The position numbers and the translations under genes are program-made. The notes under the pieces were generated by a model. It ran no database searches and had not been told where the DNA came from. It saw only the letters and a list, made by a program, of their open reading frames with translations. From Lichenostomus cassidix (lineage: Eukaryota > Chordata > Aves > Passeriformes > Meliphagidae): 64,000 nt of DNA. Below are positions 1-11,130 of the stretch, piece after piece; the first letter of the stretch is position 1; every line of letters starts with the position of its first letter. The stretch covers positions 434,001 to 498,000 of the forward strand of contig VLJF02000033.1 in NCBI GenBank assembly GCA_008360975.2. The letters run 5' to 3'.

Positions 1-244
1 TTTCCCGTAGGAATTTTCTCTTCTTCTTCCTGTGTTCTATAAACAAAGATAAAGTTTAGATGTTATTGTAACGGCCTCTGGAAACACAGGCGGTTCAAGC
101 CTAGCCAATCGGCTTAGGGGGAGGTTTTGAACTGACCCAATCCGGATGATCTGTGAAAGTCTATATAAGTTGGAATTAATTAATAAAATTAGAATTTTGC
201 CACATTCCGAAGCCTGGCACTTTCTCTCTGCTAGCAGTTCAACA
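1..244 (+). mobile_element. ERV LTR, 5' end cut by window edge
   Basis: This is the right part of a retroviral long terminal repeat. It aligns along most of its length with the LTR at 31539-31801, sharing the tract ending in GGGGGAGGTTT, a TATA box (TATATAA, 162-168), a poly(A) signal (AATAAA, 182-187) and the end CTAGCAGTTCAACA. The LTR end runs straight into reverse-transcriptase sequence at 245 with no leader or gag between, so the element is internally deleted or rearranged. Confidence 0.6.
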
Positions 245-1862
245 GCAACAGAGGAATGGAAGACCTTTAATCCCCAAGGGCCTCTGATACAAGATGATGA
301 TGATATCCTGCTAGCCATAGACTCTAAAAAACAGTGCAGAGACCCAACTATTGAATTGTTAAACTTTTCAACATTAAATCATTACAAGGAATTGAGGGAG
401 AAGGCCCAAGTAAGGAAGAAGACTGTGACTTTTCTGGGCTTTGAAATTCTCTGAGGTCAAAGGAAACTGATCACAAGCCACACACTGTAAGAGAATTCCA
501 CACCTCTGTTGGCACAGTTAGGGGGTGGATCAGTAATTATGGATCACCAGTCCAACCCTTGTACAGAGTTTTAAAACTGACCATAAATATTTTATGGTAT
601 GGGCTGATGATACTTGGGGTGTGTTCCAACAACTTGAGCAAACACTGATAAGGGTTCTGGCTTTGGGCTTGTCGGGTCCCATACAATCTCTTGAATGATT
701 CACTTATGAGAGACAAAACATCTCCTGTGGAGTTCCAGCACAATTCCCAGGGAATCAGGGATGAGCCAGTGCAGTATGGAAACTGGGCAAAGAAAGAAAG
801 TGGACATCTGGAGGGATTCTAAGCATGCTTTTGGTGTAGTGCACATCCACAGGGCAATCAGCACAGAGAGGTTTGTTATTAGCACAGAGTACATAGATCA
901 GGCATGAGACACAAATACTACAATTGCTGGAAGCAGTTAAAAACCAGCTAAAGTTGCAACTCTGCACTGTAGGACACAACAGACAATAAAATAGTGCCAA
1001 AATAAAGAAATTACTTGGCTGACAGGGCAGCTGAAGAGGCTGCAGGAAAATACACCCATGTTTTGATTCCACAAAGAGAGCTCAGCCTACCAGGTATTAA
1101 ACCTGAATATGGTGCAAAAGATTGCCATTTAAGTGAAGCATTCCATTCTAGATTTCACCCCAGTGGATGAACAGTCACCCCTACTGGATGAGTGACAGTT
1201 TCCGAGGTGATCATCAGAGAAATAGCAAACAGAGGGCACCAGTCTACACACACATTGGAGAGCAGAAGAATTGTTCAAACTCTTCAGAAAGACAGGAATT
1301 AACTCCAGTATGACTGAAATTGTATATTCAAAGGCATAAAAGGGTGGCACACATAGAAGAAATAACCCAACTACTGGAAATAAAGTGGGGATAGGGGCTC
1401 TCAAATCTGGTAACTCCCTTGGAGATTATTAGCAAATTGACTTTACAGAACTTCCATGTAGTGAGAGCTATAAATATCTTTCAATCTTAGTGAATATCTT
1501 TCCTGGGTGGCCTGAAGCATTTCCCTGTGGCACCAACATGGCACAAGAAGTAGTGAAAATATTGCTAAATCAAATAATTCCACATTTTGGAATCCCTTGA
1601 GGAATGCCATCAGCCAGAGGGTCCCATTTCATAGCAAGAATAGTGGGAGAAGTTAGCAAGGCCTTGGGAATTCAGTGGGACTTGCACACTCCACAGCAGC
1701 CACAAGCCAGTGGAAAGGCAGAAAGGATGAATTACACAATTAAGCTGCAACTAAGTCAAATCTGCCAGGAAACCTCATTGGCTTGGGTACAAGTGCTCCC
1801 AATTGATGTGTTGAGAATTAGGATCCAACCCAGGGGGAGAGGAATAATTAAACTCCTATGAG
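245..1862 (+). pseudogene. Decayed class I ERV pol (RT, RNase H, integrase)
   Basis: Fragments of a gammaretrovirus-like polymerase appear in order on the plus strand with many stops and frame changes. At 290-450 is the RT palm and the conserved FLGFEIL stretch; the catalytic Y-x-D-D box is replaced by a run of aspartates. RT connection and RNase H-like sequence continues to about 700 and again near 1000-1130. Integrase core lies at about 1430-1862, with a stop at 1598-1600 just before the central motif, where the expected catalytic Asp is Ala (SARGSHF); the last Glu is kept (KAERMN). No product is expected. It is the same family as the integrase pieces at 18.6 and 58 kb but lies on the opposite strand. 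Confidence 0.75.
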
Positions 1863-2074
1863 CTGCTTTATGGTGTGTCCTATGAAACCCCACACATCTC
1901 AGGGGATGTGCAGGTTAAAGGTGGGGCAGATAAAGGTGGGGCTCAGTAATTCCCTCATATCTTTGGGTAAAACATTGCAGGATTTACAAGGGGCAGTTGT
2001 CCTCACCTGTGTTATGATTCAATGTTAGAGTGGTTGTAACACTTTTTACTGGAAAATGGAGTATTGGGAGTTGT

Positions 2075-2680
2075 CTAAAAAGAGACATAATCTCGAGACA
2101 AGGAAGGACTTGATAAATAACAGAGAATAGAAATATTCAGTTCCCCTGAAGGTGCTGGATAGAGCTTCAAGACTGACAAAAGTAGATAAAAGGGTGTAAA
2201 GGTGTGCACACAGGACAATAAATGTGGCTGGAACCAGTGGAGAAACACATAATGAGGCCTACGGTGGTTTTTGGCAAGTTCTGGAACAAGAAGCAACAGC
2301 TCAGAGGCAAAGATAAGTTTCGAGGAAAGGTCACCTGTAACATCAGGGCACTCAGTGAGAACAACCACCAGAGACCCCTTTAGATGACCCTCCACAACCA
2401 TGAAAGGACTTCCAGTAGGAGGTGGATGGATGGGAATGAGTCCCAGGAAAGGTGATGTTTATCAATTAGCCAGGACATTTCTTGTCATGAATACATCTGA
2501 CCAGGACTGAACAAATATGATGATGTAAAGTTCCACCCCACACATCAGAGTAAAGGAGGGATTCTTCAGTGTGTCCAGCACTGATAAAGAATGCCTGCTC
2601 TCTAAAGCTTCAAATACGGTTGGAAAGGTCATTTTCTGGCTGATTTTGGTTATCACCCTCAGGGAGAGGTATCCTTGTCT
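2075..2680. other. Spacer with nothing recognised
   Basis: About 600 bases with no convincing exon, repeat or RNA gene. Short minus-strand ORFs here have no recognisable domain. It may be decayed ERV sequence following the integrase remnant. Confidence 0.4.
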
Positions 2681-2684
2681 TGAT

Positions 2685-2990
2685 CCAGCCTGGGGTCTCT
2701 CCAGGGGACACAATCCCTCAGGAACAGGCTGCTCCAGCAGGGATCCCCCACGGGCCCACAAGTCCTGCCAGGAGATACTTCCATGGCTCTGCAGGAGCTT
2801 CCCATGGCTCAGGGCCTCTCTCAGGCATCCCCTGCTCCGACCTGGGCTCCTGCCGGGGCTGCAGGGGAGTCCCTGCTCCATCCCGGCCTCAGCCCCAGCT
2901 CACACCGAGCTGGACCTGCAGCTCCAGGTCACACCGAGCTCCCGGCGGTTCAGGGCAGCAGCGGTTCCTTGGCCTCCTGCCCGGGCTGGG
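2685..2990 (-). repeat. Dispersed LTR-derived repeat, inverted copy
   Basis: Read on the minus strand, this matches 39395-39600 over its whole core (GGCCAAGGAAC, GGGATGGAGCAG, CAGCCCCGGCAGGAGCCCAG, CTGTTCCTGAGGGA) and more weakly 40540-40640. The phrase of glycine- and cysteine-rich codons around CCTGAGGGACT is typical of avian ERV-L-type LTRs, which is the basis of the class assignment; the exact family was not determined. Confidence 0.5.
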
Positions 2991-3061
2991 ACATTGCAGG
3001 GCTGCGGAGCCAAAATGACAATTTGGGCCACAACGCCGGGATTGTCCCTGCAGTGACGGGG

Positions 3062-3650
3062 CTTGGGCTGTGCCGGATGCAGAGCCCGCGCCTCGCTGCC
3101 ATTGGCTGGCTATGCTGTCACTCTGGAATCTCACACGCTGCTCGGTGCCAGCGGGGACAAGGCCAGCGCCGGTGTCGCCCCCAGGCAGGCAGGCAGGCAG
3201 GCAGGGCTTTAGTGGGGCAGCAGCGGCGCCATAGTGGGAGCGTGTGTGCGGCCCGGGAGCGGCGGCGGAGCTCGGAGAGGCTGTCCCAGCGCAGGTGGGA
3301 GCCGCGCTGCCTTGTGCCGGGGCTCGGGGCTCGCTGCGGGCGGATGGAGGGGATGGAGGGGGCGGCAGGGGGGCTGTGGCGGCTTCGTTCTCCCGTCTCC
3401 CTCCCTCCCTCCGTGGCTGTGGCGCCGTGTTGCCGCTGGCCTGAGGCCGCTGAGGGAGCGGCTGCCCGCGGTCTCCTTGCCGCTGCTGCCTCGGCAGGAG
3501 GCGGTGCCGGAGCAGCGCTGGCTCGTCCCGCTTGCTGTGGGTAGCACAGAGGTGGCTGCGCTGTCGGCGGCAGTGTGCGGGAGAATTCTCATCGCCAGAG
3601 GTTTGTGTGCCCGCAGGAGACAGAGGAGTCGTGTAAAAGTGACTTTATTG
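3062..3650 (+). promoter_or_regulatory. CpG promoter / first-exon module, copy 1
   Basis: GC- and CpG-rich block with an inverted CCAAT (GCCATTGGC, about 3098), a short AGGC run at 3184-3204, the core GGCGGCGGAGCTCGGAGAGG and a strong donor (GCAG|GTGGGA, exon end 3294). The same block recurs at 8262-8850, 35890-36120, 43480-43770, 46635-47215 and, reversed, 61620-61850. Its position suggests a TATA-less promoter and untranslated first exon for the zinc-finger gene that follows, but the exon-exon link is inferred only from position and the donor. Confidence 0.5.
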
Positions 3651-4450
3651 ATGACCACAGGGAGAGGCCGTGGGGCATTTTCCATCGGTTCTGTAAAACG
3701 CAGCTTCCTTTTTATGCTCATTTCCCTGGCTGCGTTTCATTGTCCCTTTTGCCCACTTGTCACCATATCTGCGGGAGAAACAAAACCCTCCTATAAGATG
3801 TTTAATGTTAGAGAGTCAAGCCATTACTTTATTATCTGAGCCGCTTGTTGTTCTGGCCAGGATGTACCACGGGAATCATCCAGAGCCCTGGTTTTTAGAA
3901 AGAATCGTTCTATGTCACATAACTTTTACATGATTTTTCAGGTATTTTATACAGTCAAAACTCATAGAAGGGTGTTTGGTCAGTCTTAATTGGTTCCATG
4001 TTGCTTATTTTCTAATATATGGTGTCGTATTGAATCCAGATTTCTTCGCTTCTGATGTTAATTAGGTCTTTCTTCTTATCTGTCTCTAGCCAGTCAAGGT
4101 GTCTCCAAACAGCCAGGGGTGAGGTTTGGAGCTGATGTTCGTTAATGGCCGCTGATGGCCTTTTGCCTTTTGGGCTCCTCCTAGTCTGCTGATACATTAA
4201 GGTCATCAGACCTCACCTGGCAGAACAATGTCCTGAAAAGAAACGTAAAATTCTTTTTTCCCCGGAGTAAAGACAAACAAAGCCTTTGACTAAAGTTATA
4301 GAAAATACTTAAACTGGGATATTTTCCAACACACTGGCCGAGGTACTTGGAAGGTACAGACTTCCCGATCTGCCCACTGCCTGTGTCCCTTAATATGCAC
4401 CCCTAGTTTGTGTAACATTCGGTATTCGTGGCTCTGTTAAGTGTTTATTC
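3600..4450 (-). repeat. Possible minus-strand LTR-like sequence
   Basis: On the minus strand there is a TATA-like ATAAAAAGG followed downstream by AATAAA (plus 3644-3649) and a shared end sequence (GACTCCTCTGTCTCC). The same end and the motif GGAAGGTACAGNCTTCCCGA recur at 42553-42760 and 47185-47400. This layout fits a U3-R piece of an ERV LTR overlapping the end of the promoter module. Termini and target-site duplication were not found, so the call is tentative. Confidence 0.3.
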
Positions 4451-4769
4451 TGCTTGTGGAAGTTCAGGAATGGCGCAGGACCTTGACTTAGATTCAGTTC
4501 GTGTCAATGACTAATATTTTCTGAAAGTGATGCTTTCTCCTGGTACTTTTTTCAGTGCTTTTCTCTAATTACATCATGGTATAGTCTGACTCCCAACTGT
4601 TTTCACTGAACTTGTGGTAGCAAAACTCCCCAGTGGTTTATTATAGTCTATAAAGCATCCACAATGCTAGCACGTGTTGGAGTGAGCAGAGAGACGATTC
4701 CCCCAGATTTATAAGTGAAGTTTGCCCAACATTTTCCATTTGCAGTTTTTCTTTGCAGCTTAAACAATT

Positions 4770-5045
4770 TGTGCCGCAGAGTCAGATCTCCTCAGTCTGG
4801 GCTCTGCCTTGAGCTGTGCAAATTCCATCTGTGCAAGCAGGCAGAGCTTGGGCTGAGGAACAGAGGGAATTGGCCCAATTGCTCCCCCAGGCCACAAGGC
4901 CCTGGTCCATTGTCCAGCCTTTGCCCCAGCAATGTTAATTTGCATTTCTAAAGCTCCTTCCTCTTGTGGCTGCCTGGAACAGAAGCTTCTCTGCCAGGGC
5001 AGCCATCGGGTGACTCACATGTGGCTCTGCCCCCCACAAGCTGCT
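4770..5045 (+). repeat. Three-copy conserved block, copy 1
   Basis: Starts GCAGAGTCAGATCTCCTCAG and is nearly identical to 8866-9130 and 49211-49480. It has no convincing coding content: short ORFs exist on both strands but it is conserved as DNA in all three copies. It marks the downstream edge of the promoter-plus-spacer unit that precedes zinc-finger or ERV sequence. Confidence 0.7.
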
Positions 5046-5571
5046 TTGGGGTTTTTTCTTCACAATATTGTATTAATTAGTTACAGGAGGAGAAGGAGGT
5101 GGGATTTTGTAGAAGGAAGAGGAGTAGTGAGAGGAAGAGTAGTGTGAGGAAGATTAGGGATAGAGGAGGAGGAGCAGGAAGAAGAGGCAGCCCAAGGTTC
5201 CAGCACTTCCTGTATCTGCAGCTCCCACATGCAGCAGGTGATTGGGGAGGAGGATCTACGATTTTCACGGGGCCTAAATCGTGGTGTTTGTGAAGTTTTT
5301 TGGGATTAGTATTCGTGCTTTGGTTTTTTTTAGGGAGTGAATATTTATGTTTTGGGGAGGCTTTTGTATTAATTTGGTGTTTTGGCAGTTTGGGGGATGT
5401 CTTTATGTTTGTGGGATATTTGGGAATCTTGGTGGTTTGGGGTTTTTATGGACACAAAACTGCAGGGACACCTGCAGACCTGGAGCTGGGCAGGCAGAAC
5501 CCCCAGGCCAAGGTGCTCACCTTTTGTTTTTCCCCCTGAAACAGAATTTGTCATTGCCAAGGCGTGGCCGG

Positions 5572-7485
5572 ATGGAGGAGGAAAAGGCCCGGAGATGCAG
5601 CTGGAGCTCGGAGCTGGGGGAGAATCCTCAGGGCAGAGAGAAGCCCCATAAGTGTGGGGAATGTAGGAAAAGCTTCAAAAAGAGATGTGAGCTGATTAGG
5701 CACAAGATGGTCCACAGTGGGGAAAAACCCCACAAGTGTGGGGAATGTGGGAAAAGCTACAGGCGGAGATACGAGCTGGTCCGGCACAAGATGATCCACA
5801 CTGGGGAAAAGCCCCACAAGTGTGGGGAATGTGGAAGGAGCTTCAGGCTGATGTCCTTCCTGGTCCAGCACCAGAGGGTCCACACAGGGGAAAAGCCCTA
5901 TGAGTGTGGGGAGTGTGGGAAGAGCTTCAGGACAAGCTCCCACCTGATTGTGCACCAGAAGATCCACACTGGGGAAAAGCCCTATGAGTGTGGAGAATGT
6001 GGGAAGAGCTTCTCTGTGATGTCTGAGCTGACAAGGCACCAGAAGATCCACACAGGGGAAAAGCCCTACGACTGTGGGGAATGTGGGAAGAGCTTCAAGG
6101 CGATGGCCGAGCTGACGAAGCACCAGAAGATCCACATTGGGGAAAAGCCCTACAGTTGTGAAGAATGTGGGAAGAGCTTCAGGCAGAGCTCTAGCCTGAA
6201 GCGGCACAAGATGATCCACACAGAGGAGAGACCCTACAAGTGTGGACAGTGTGGGAAGAGGTTTCTAACCAGCTCTGAAGTCATCAACCACGAGCGCATT
6301 CACACAGACGAGAGGCCTTTCCGCTGCCCTGAGTGCAAAAAGGGCTTCAAGTCCAACCAGCACCTCATCAGGCACCGGATGATCCACACTGGGGAGAGAC
6401 CCTACGAGTGTGGGGAGTGTGGGAAGAGCTACAAATCGAGAAATGAGCTGAAGCTGCACCAGAAGATCCACACTGGGGAAAAGCCCCACAAGTGTGGGAA
6501 GTGTGGGAAGAGCTTCAGCCACAGATCCAACCTGATGCAGCACCAGAAGGTCCACACTGGGGAAAAGCCCTACAATTGCAAGGAATGTGGGAAGAGCTTC
6601 AGCCAGCGCTCCAGCCTAATCCGGCACAAGATGATCCACACAGGGGAGAGGCCCTACGAGTGTGGGAAGTGTGGGAAGAGGTTTCAGACCAGCTCCAGTC
6701 TCCTCCGCCATGTGCGGATTCACACAGATGAGAAGCCCTTCCACTGCCCTGACTGCGGGAAGAGCTTCAAGCAAAATGACACCCTCATCGCCCACCGGAC
6801 GATCCACACCGGGGAAAAGCCCTACAAGTGTGGGGAGTGTGGGAAAAGCTTCAGGCAGAAATCTGAGCTGATCCAGCACCAGAGGATCCACACTGGGGAA
6901 AAGCCTTATGAGTGCAGGGAATGTGGGAAGAGCTTCAGCGTGAGGTCCAGCCTGATCAAGCACCAGAAGATCCATACAGGGGAAAAGCCCCACAAGTGTG
7001 GGGAGTGTCAAATGAGCTTTATAACCAAAACTGAGCTCATCAGCCACCAGAGGATCCACACTGGAGAAAAGCCCTACAAGTGTGGGAAGTGTGGGAAGAG
7101 CTTCAGCCACATGTCCAACCTCAGGCGGCACCAAGTGGTCCACACTGGGGAAAAACCCCACAAGTGTGGGGTGTGTGGGAAGAGCTTCAACCTCAGGTCC
7201 AACCTGATCATACACAAGATCATCCACACAGGGGAGAGACCCTACAAGTGTGGGAAATGTGGGAAGAGATTTCCAACCAGCTCCCGTCTCCTCTGCCATG
7301 AGATTATTCACACACAGGAGAGGCCTTTCCGCTGCCCTGACTGCAAGAAGGGCTTCAAGCACAAATCCATCCTCATCAGGCACCAGCGAATCCATACTGG
7401 GGAAAAGCCCTACAAGTGTGACAAGTGTGGGAAGAGCTTCTCACACAGCTCTGACTTGACTCTGCACCAACAGAGTCACAAGTGA
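5572..7485 (+). CDS. C2H2 zinc-finger protein, 22 fingers
   Basis: Probable nuclear DNA-binding protein. The single large exon encodes 637 residues from the ATG at 5572: a 25-residue lead, then 22 tandem 28-residue C2H2 fingers (C-x2-C-x12-H-x3-H) joined by TGEKP/TGERP linkers. The frame is open further upstream, so an upstream exon could add residues; the ATG chosen matches the start of sister genes (MEEE...). No KRAB, SCAN or BTB domain is visible. Fingers 7-9, 12-14 and 19-21 are repeats of one three-finger unit (KRF-type then GFK/SFK-type finger), showing internal expansion. All fingers keep their zinc ligands. Poly(A) signal AATAAA at 7697-7702. The 5' flank (5080-5290) resembles that of the genes at 15.6 and 55.4 kb, including a donor after an ATG-CAG-CAG triplet. 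Confidence 0.85.
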   Translation: MEEEKARRCSWSSELGENPQGREKPHKCGECRKSFKKRCELIRHKMVHSGEKPHKCGECGKSYRRRYELVRHKMIHTGEKPHKCGECGRSFRLMSFLVQHQRVHTGEKPYECGECGKSFRTSSHLIVHQKIHTGEKPYECGECGKSFSVMSELTRHQKIHTGEKPYDCGECGKSFKAMAELTKHQKIHIGEKPYSCEECGKSFRQSSSLKRHKMIHTEERPYKCGQCGKRFLTSSEVINHERIHTDERPFRCPECKKGFKSNQHLIRHRMIHTGERPYECGECGKSYKSRNELKLHQKIHTGEKPHKCGKCGKSFSHRSNLMQHQKVHTGEKPYNCKECGKSFSQRSSLIRHKMIHTGERPYECGKCGKRFQTSSSLLRHVRIHTDEKPFHCPDCGKSFKQNDTLIAHRTIHTGEKPYKCGECGKSFRQKSELIQHQRIHTGEKPYECRECGKSFSVRSSLIKHQKIHTGEKPHKCGECQMSFITKTELISHQRIHTGEKPYKCGKCGKSFSHMSNLRRHQVVHTGEKPHKCGVCGKSFNLRSNLIIHKIIHTGERPYKCGKCGKRFPTSSRLLCHEIIHTQERPFRCPDCKKGFKHKSILIRHQRIHTGEKPYKCDKCGKSFSHSSDLTLHQQSHK

Positions 7486-8261
7486 AAGAAGCCCTGCAGG
7501 AAGAGCCTGAGTGCAGGAAAAGCTTCATTGCTGCTCCAACTCCATCCACTGTGGGAAGATCTGCATGGGATGATCCCCAGTGATCCCTGTTGGGCAAAAT
7601 CTTGGTGACCCCCATTCCAGGTGATCCCCATCAAGTTAGGGGAAGGTCTTTTAAATGGTCAAATTTTACTTCTTCTCTTGCTCTGAGTTTGTTAGCAATA
7701 AATTCAATTCACGTCACCAATTCCCAGCCTGTTTTGTGCACAAAGGTGTTTGATGAGGGATCTCTTAGCCAGGTCCTTCTATCAACTCAGGAAGCCTTGG
7801 TTCAATTTTCTCTCCCCATGGCGGCTGTGCAGGGCAGTGAGAGAGCAGCTCTGCTGGGTGCCTGGCATGGGGCCAGCGTCACCCCACTGCAATGTGCCAT
7901 GGTCTCGTGTGGCCCTGTGCTCTGGAGCCAGCGCTGCTGTTGCTTTTTCCTTCCTGATGATTTTCTCTTTTGCATCAAACACTTGTGAAGTGTCCCCGCT
8001 GTCCCTGGCGTCCCCTGGGCGCCGGCAGCCGTGTCCCTTGGCCTGCTCCCCCTGGGCCGTTGCAGGGCGGCTGGCGGAGGCTGGGAGCTGCCGTGGGGGC
8101 CGTGGGGCTGCCCCGGGGGCTGCGTGCCGAGGCGGGGCCAGGAGGTGCGGAGAACTTGGTCGCTATTTGCAGAGCAATGGCGCCTTGGGCCCGGGCCCGT
8201 TGCAGGGCTGTTCCTCATGTGTGGCTTTGGCGTCGGCCAGCCCGGGGGGCACTGAGAGCGC

Positions 8262-8850
8262 GGGGCTTGGGCTGTGCGCTGTGCAGAGCCCGCGCCTCGC
8301 TGCCCTTGGCTGGCTGTGCTGACACTCGGAGTTGTCCCAGCGCAATTGCTGCTCGGTGCCAGCGAGCGGGGACAAGGCCGGCGCCGGTGTCGCCCCCAGG
8401 CAGGCAGGCAGGGCTTTAGTGGGGCAGCAGCGGCGCCATGGTGGGAGCGTGTGTGCGGCCCGGGAGCGGCGGCGGAGCTCGGAGGGGCTGTCCCAGCGCA
8501 GGTGGGAGCCGCGTTGGCTTGTGCCGGGGCTCGGCACTCGCTGCGGGCGGATGGAGTGGATGGAGGGGGCGGCAGGGGGGCTGTGGCGGCTTCCTTCTCC
8601 CGTCTCCCTCCTTCCCTCCCTCCCCGGCTGTGGCGCCGTGTTGCCGCTGGCCTGAGGCCGCTGAGGGAGCGGCTGCCCGCGGTCTCCTTGCAGCTTCTGC
8701 CTCGGCAGGAGGCGGTGCCGGAGCAGCGCTGGCTCGTCCCGCTTGCTGTGGGTAGCACAGAGGTGGCTGCGCTGTCAGCGGCAGTGTGCGGGAAAATTCG
8801 CGTGGCCAGAGGTTTGTGTGCCCGCAGGAGACAGAGGACTCGTATAAATG
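8262..8850 (+). promoter_or_regulatory. CpG promoter / first-exon module, copy 2
   Basis: Same module as 3062-3650 and nearly identical to 46635-47215. Donor GCAG|GTGGGA with exon end at 8501. The CCAAT of copy 1 is changed (GCCCTTGGC). It ends abruptly near 8860, where the three-copy block follows directly; in the other two copies about 1.1-2 kb of spacer lies between, so copy A has a deletion here. No intact zinc-finger exon follows for 6.7 kb, so any promoter activity would enter ERV sequence. Confidence 0.5.
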
Positions 8851-8865
8851 TCATTTTATTAGTGC

Positions 8866-9130
8866 AGCAGAGTCAGATCTCCTCAGTCTGGGCTCTGCCT
8901 TGAGCTGTGCAAATTCCATCTGTGCAAGCAGGCAGAGCTTGGGCTGAGGAACAGAGGGAATTGGCCCAATTGCTCCCCCAGGCCAGAAGGCCCTGCTCCA
9001 TTGTCCAGCCTTTGCCCCAGCAGTGTTCATTTGCATTTCTAAAGCTCCTTCCTCTCGTGGCTGCCTGGAACAGAAGCTTCTCTGCCAGGGCAGCCATTGG
9101 GTGACTCACATGTGGCTCTTCCCCCACAAG
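8866..9130 (+). repeat. Three-copy conserved block, copy 2
   Basis: Near-identical to 4770-5045 and 49211-49480. Beyond 9135 it continues into sequence shared only with copy B. Confidence 0.75.
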
Positions 9131-9696
9131 CTGCTTTTTCTCTTTGTTAACTATATGGTATTAGCTGTTGATGAGTTAAAGGGTCACCTTTATACTTCTT
9201 TAAACCTCTTCTAGTTTTGCAAACTGCAATCTAAAGGATAATGTGGTAAGACCCATACCAAAATTTTGCCATCATTGACAGCCACACACACATCTAGATA
9301 AAAAAATTCCAAAGTAATGAAGTTTTTTGCTACTTCCTCTCCTAAGACTAAAAATTAATTCTCACACCCCTGGCCCAAACCTAACTGACAATATAAATTA
9401 GGATTATTAGGAGAAAACATTCTAATGGTGTAATGTAATCACAGCCTGTCCCGTGTGTGAGTCTGATTTAGACCCAGGGTCTGATTCTCACGGTGTCTTC
9501 TGCACCACCCATGGCGAATGCAGGCACAGAAAGCACTGAACCTCCAGCAGTGCCAGCAAGGATTGGCCCCCAGTGCCTGGAGATGCCAGGGGAGGGGTGC
9601 CCACACAGACTATTGCAGCAGGGGATGTGTGGGCAGGCCCAGGGGCTTCCCCCGATGTGGAGCCCTGGCTGCTGCTCAGGCCCCATGTGTGCAGGG

Positions 9697-10173
9697 TCAG
9701 TCGCAGCCTCCCATCCTCCTCCTGCAGCTGGAAGTGCAAATCTGTGGGGCTTCAGAGACCTTGAGCCGAGGGTGAGGGGTCCCCCCATGCTGAGCTGTGC
9801 TGGCAGCTGTTTCTGTGCTCAGTGACACTTGGAATGGGCCATGGCACTTGGCCACCAGTGGTGCTTCTCTGCACTCCTTATCCAGGCCCCAATGTCCTGG
9901 TTGGATGTTGTGAAGAGCAAAGTGCAAAGGCAGGGTCAGTGCCAGCCAAGCTTCCTGTGGAAGAGATTTCACAAGAGACAGGATTCTGGCCTCAGACTGC
10001 TTTAAGTGTACATCACTTATTTCTCCCCACACATTAGGTGGAGAATTACCAGGGCAAGGAATTCCAAACTCCAGTTCCAAGGGAGATAATAAAATATCCA
10101 TCCTGGGTCTGGCTCTTCTTTTTGACAAAGCCAATGGCAAAAGCTGCACCTGTGGCATCTTAGTTTCAATCAC
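9697..10173 (-). other. 158-codon ORF kept open in both duplication copies
   Basis: The ORF starts at 10173 on the minus strand and has no domain I recognise. Its partner at 50045-50521 is the same length with only a few substitutions near the start. It sits downstream of the minus-strand ERV pol (11131-13400), where an env gene would be expected, but no transmembrane anchor, cleavage site or Cys pattern typical of Env is evident. It may simply be open because the copies are young. Treat as unassigned. Confidence 0.3.
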
Positions 10174-10184
10174 TGATGCCTTAG

Positions 10185-10766
10185 TGTTATCAATTTAGCC
10201 TCATTATCCAATCAGAGACGTAGATCCAATTAAAAAATTTATTAATTAAAAGCAAGCGGATATCAGTCAAGTCAGCGCTGGACGCGCAGAGATTCAAGCA
10301 TATCTCTATGCACCACGCCTCGGGCCCGCAGAGGACTGAATTTTATAACCCTTTAGTACCCCACTCCCCCCGTATGTCTTGATTGGCGTCTCTTCATGAA
10401 TCCTTGATTGGCTGTTGAGACGTCTTAGGCTGGTGTGCTCTGCGTTGGGTGATGGTTACTGGGCTTCCTGGGATGGTCTCTCCGTGGGGGTTGCACAGGG
10501 GGAGGTTTTTATGGACCCCTGAACCACATTCCTTTTGTATCTGCCTCATAGGGGCTGCACAGGGGGAGGTTTTTTTTTATGGCCCCTGAGCCAAATTCCT
10601 TTGTATCTGCCTCATGGGGGTTGGGCAGGGTTCCTAACAAGATTCGTTTTTATAACAGCAAAAAAAAAGAAAGAAAGAAAAAAAGAAAAATAAAAGGAAA
10701 GGCAATTTTAAGACTTATCACCTTTTTCAAACAGTTCGTGAACTAAACTGATTGTAATTTATTACA
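10185..10766 (-). mobile_element. Solo ERV LTR with 4-bp target duplication
   Basis: A 582-bp element absent from copy B. On the minus strand it begins TGTAATAAATTACAATC and ends GATAACA (TG...CA). It is flanked by TTAG on both sides (10181-10184 and 10767-10770), and copy B has a single uninterrupted TTAG at 50529-50532. A minus-strand AATAAA lies about 60 bp from its 3' end and a purine A-rich tract at 10660-10700. A 4-bp target duplication is usual for class I (gammaretroviral) ERVs. Confidence 0.85.
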
Positions 10767-11130
10767 TTAGGACTTTAGCTTCTACATTTTTCATGTGTCT
10801 GTAATCCTGTAATTCTTTAATGTATAACTCTAGACTCGATACAGGGTGCTAAGCTACTGTTGTGTCATTTTTAGACAAAACAATTCCTCTCTAAGCCTGA
10901 AACTCAAGGACACCTTACTGTCTCAGGCCCCAGGCTATGTAAACAACAGTGAATTGGTGGGGAGCAAACTTGATGTAATAGACTTCATTAGCTGCACCTG
11001 TAATTGGAGGATTAACCCCTGAAATGCAAATGGAAAAACTTATAAAGTATGAAAAACTCGTGACCCATTGTCCATTTTGTGAGTAGCTCCTGGGTGGGCT
11101 GTGACTGCTCTAAATGTACCTGAAGGCCCT

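Noticed and set aside
5551..7395. Long minus-strand ORFs (222 and 259 codons) across the 22-finger gene, and similar ones opposite the other finger genes
   Set aside because: They mirror the 84-bp periodicity of the finger repeats; the plus-strand fingers explain the sequence fully.
7802..8854. 350-codon minus-strand ORF
   Set aside because: Composition artefact of the CpG promoter module; the reading is not kept in copy B or copy 1.
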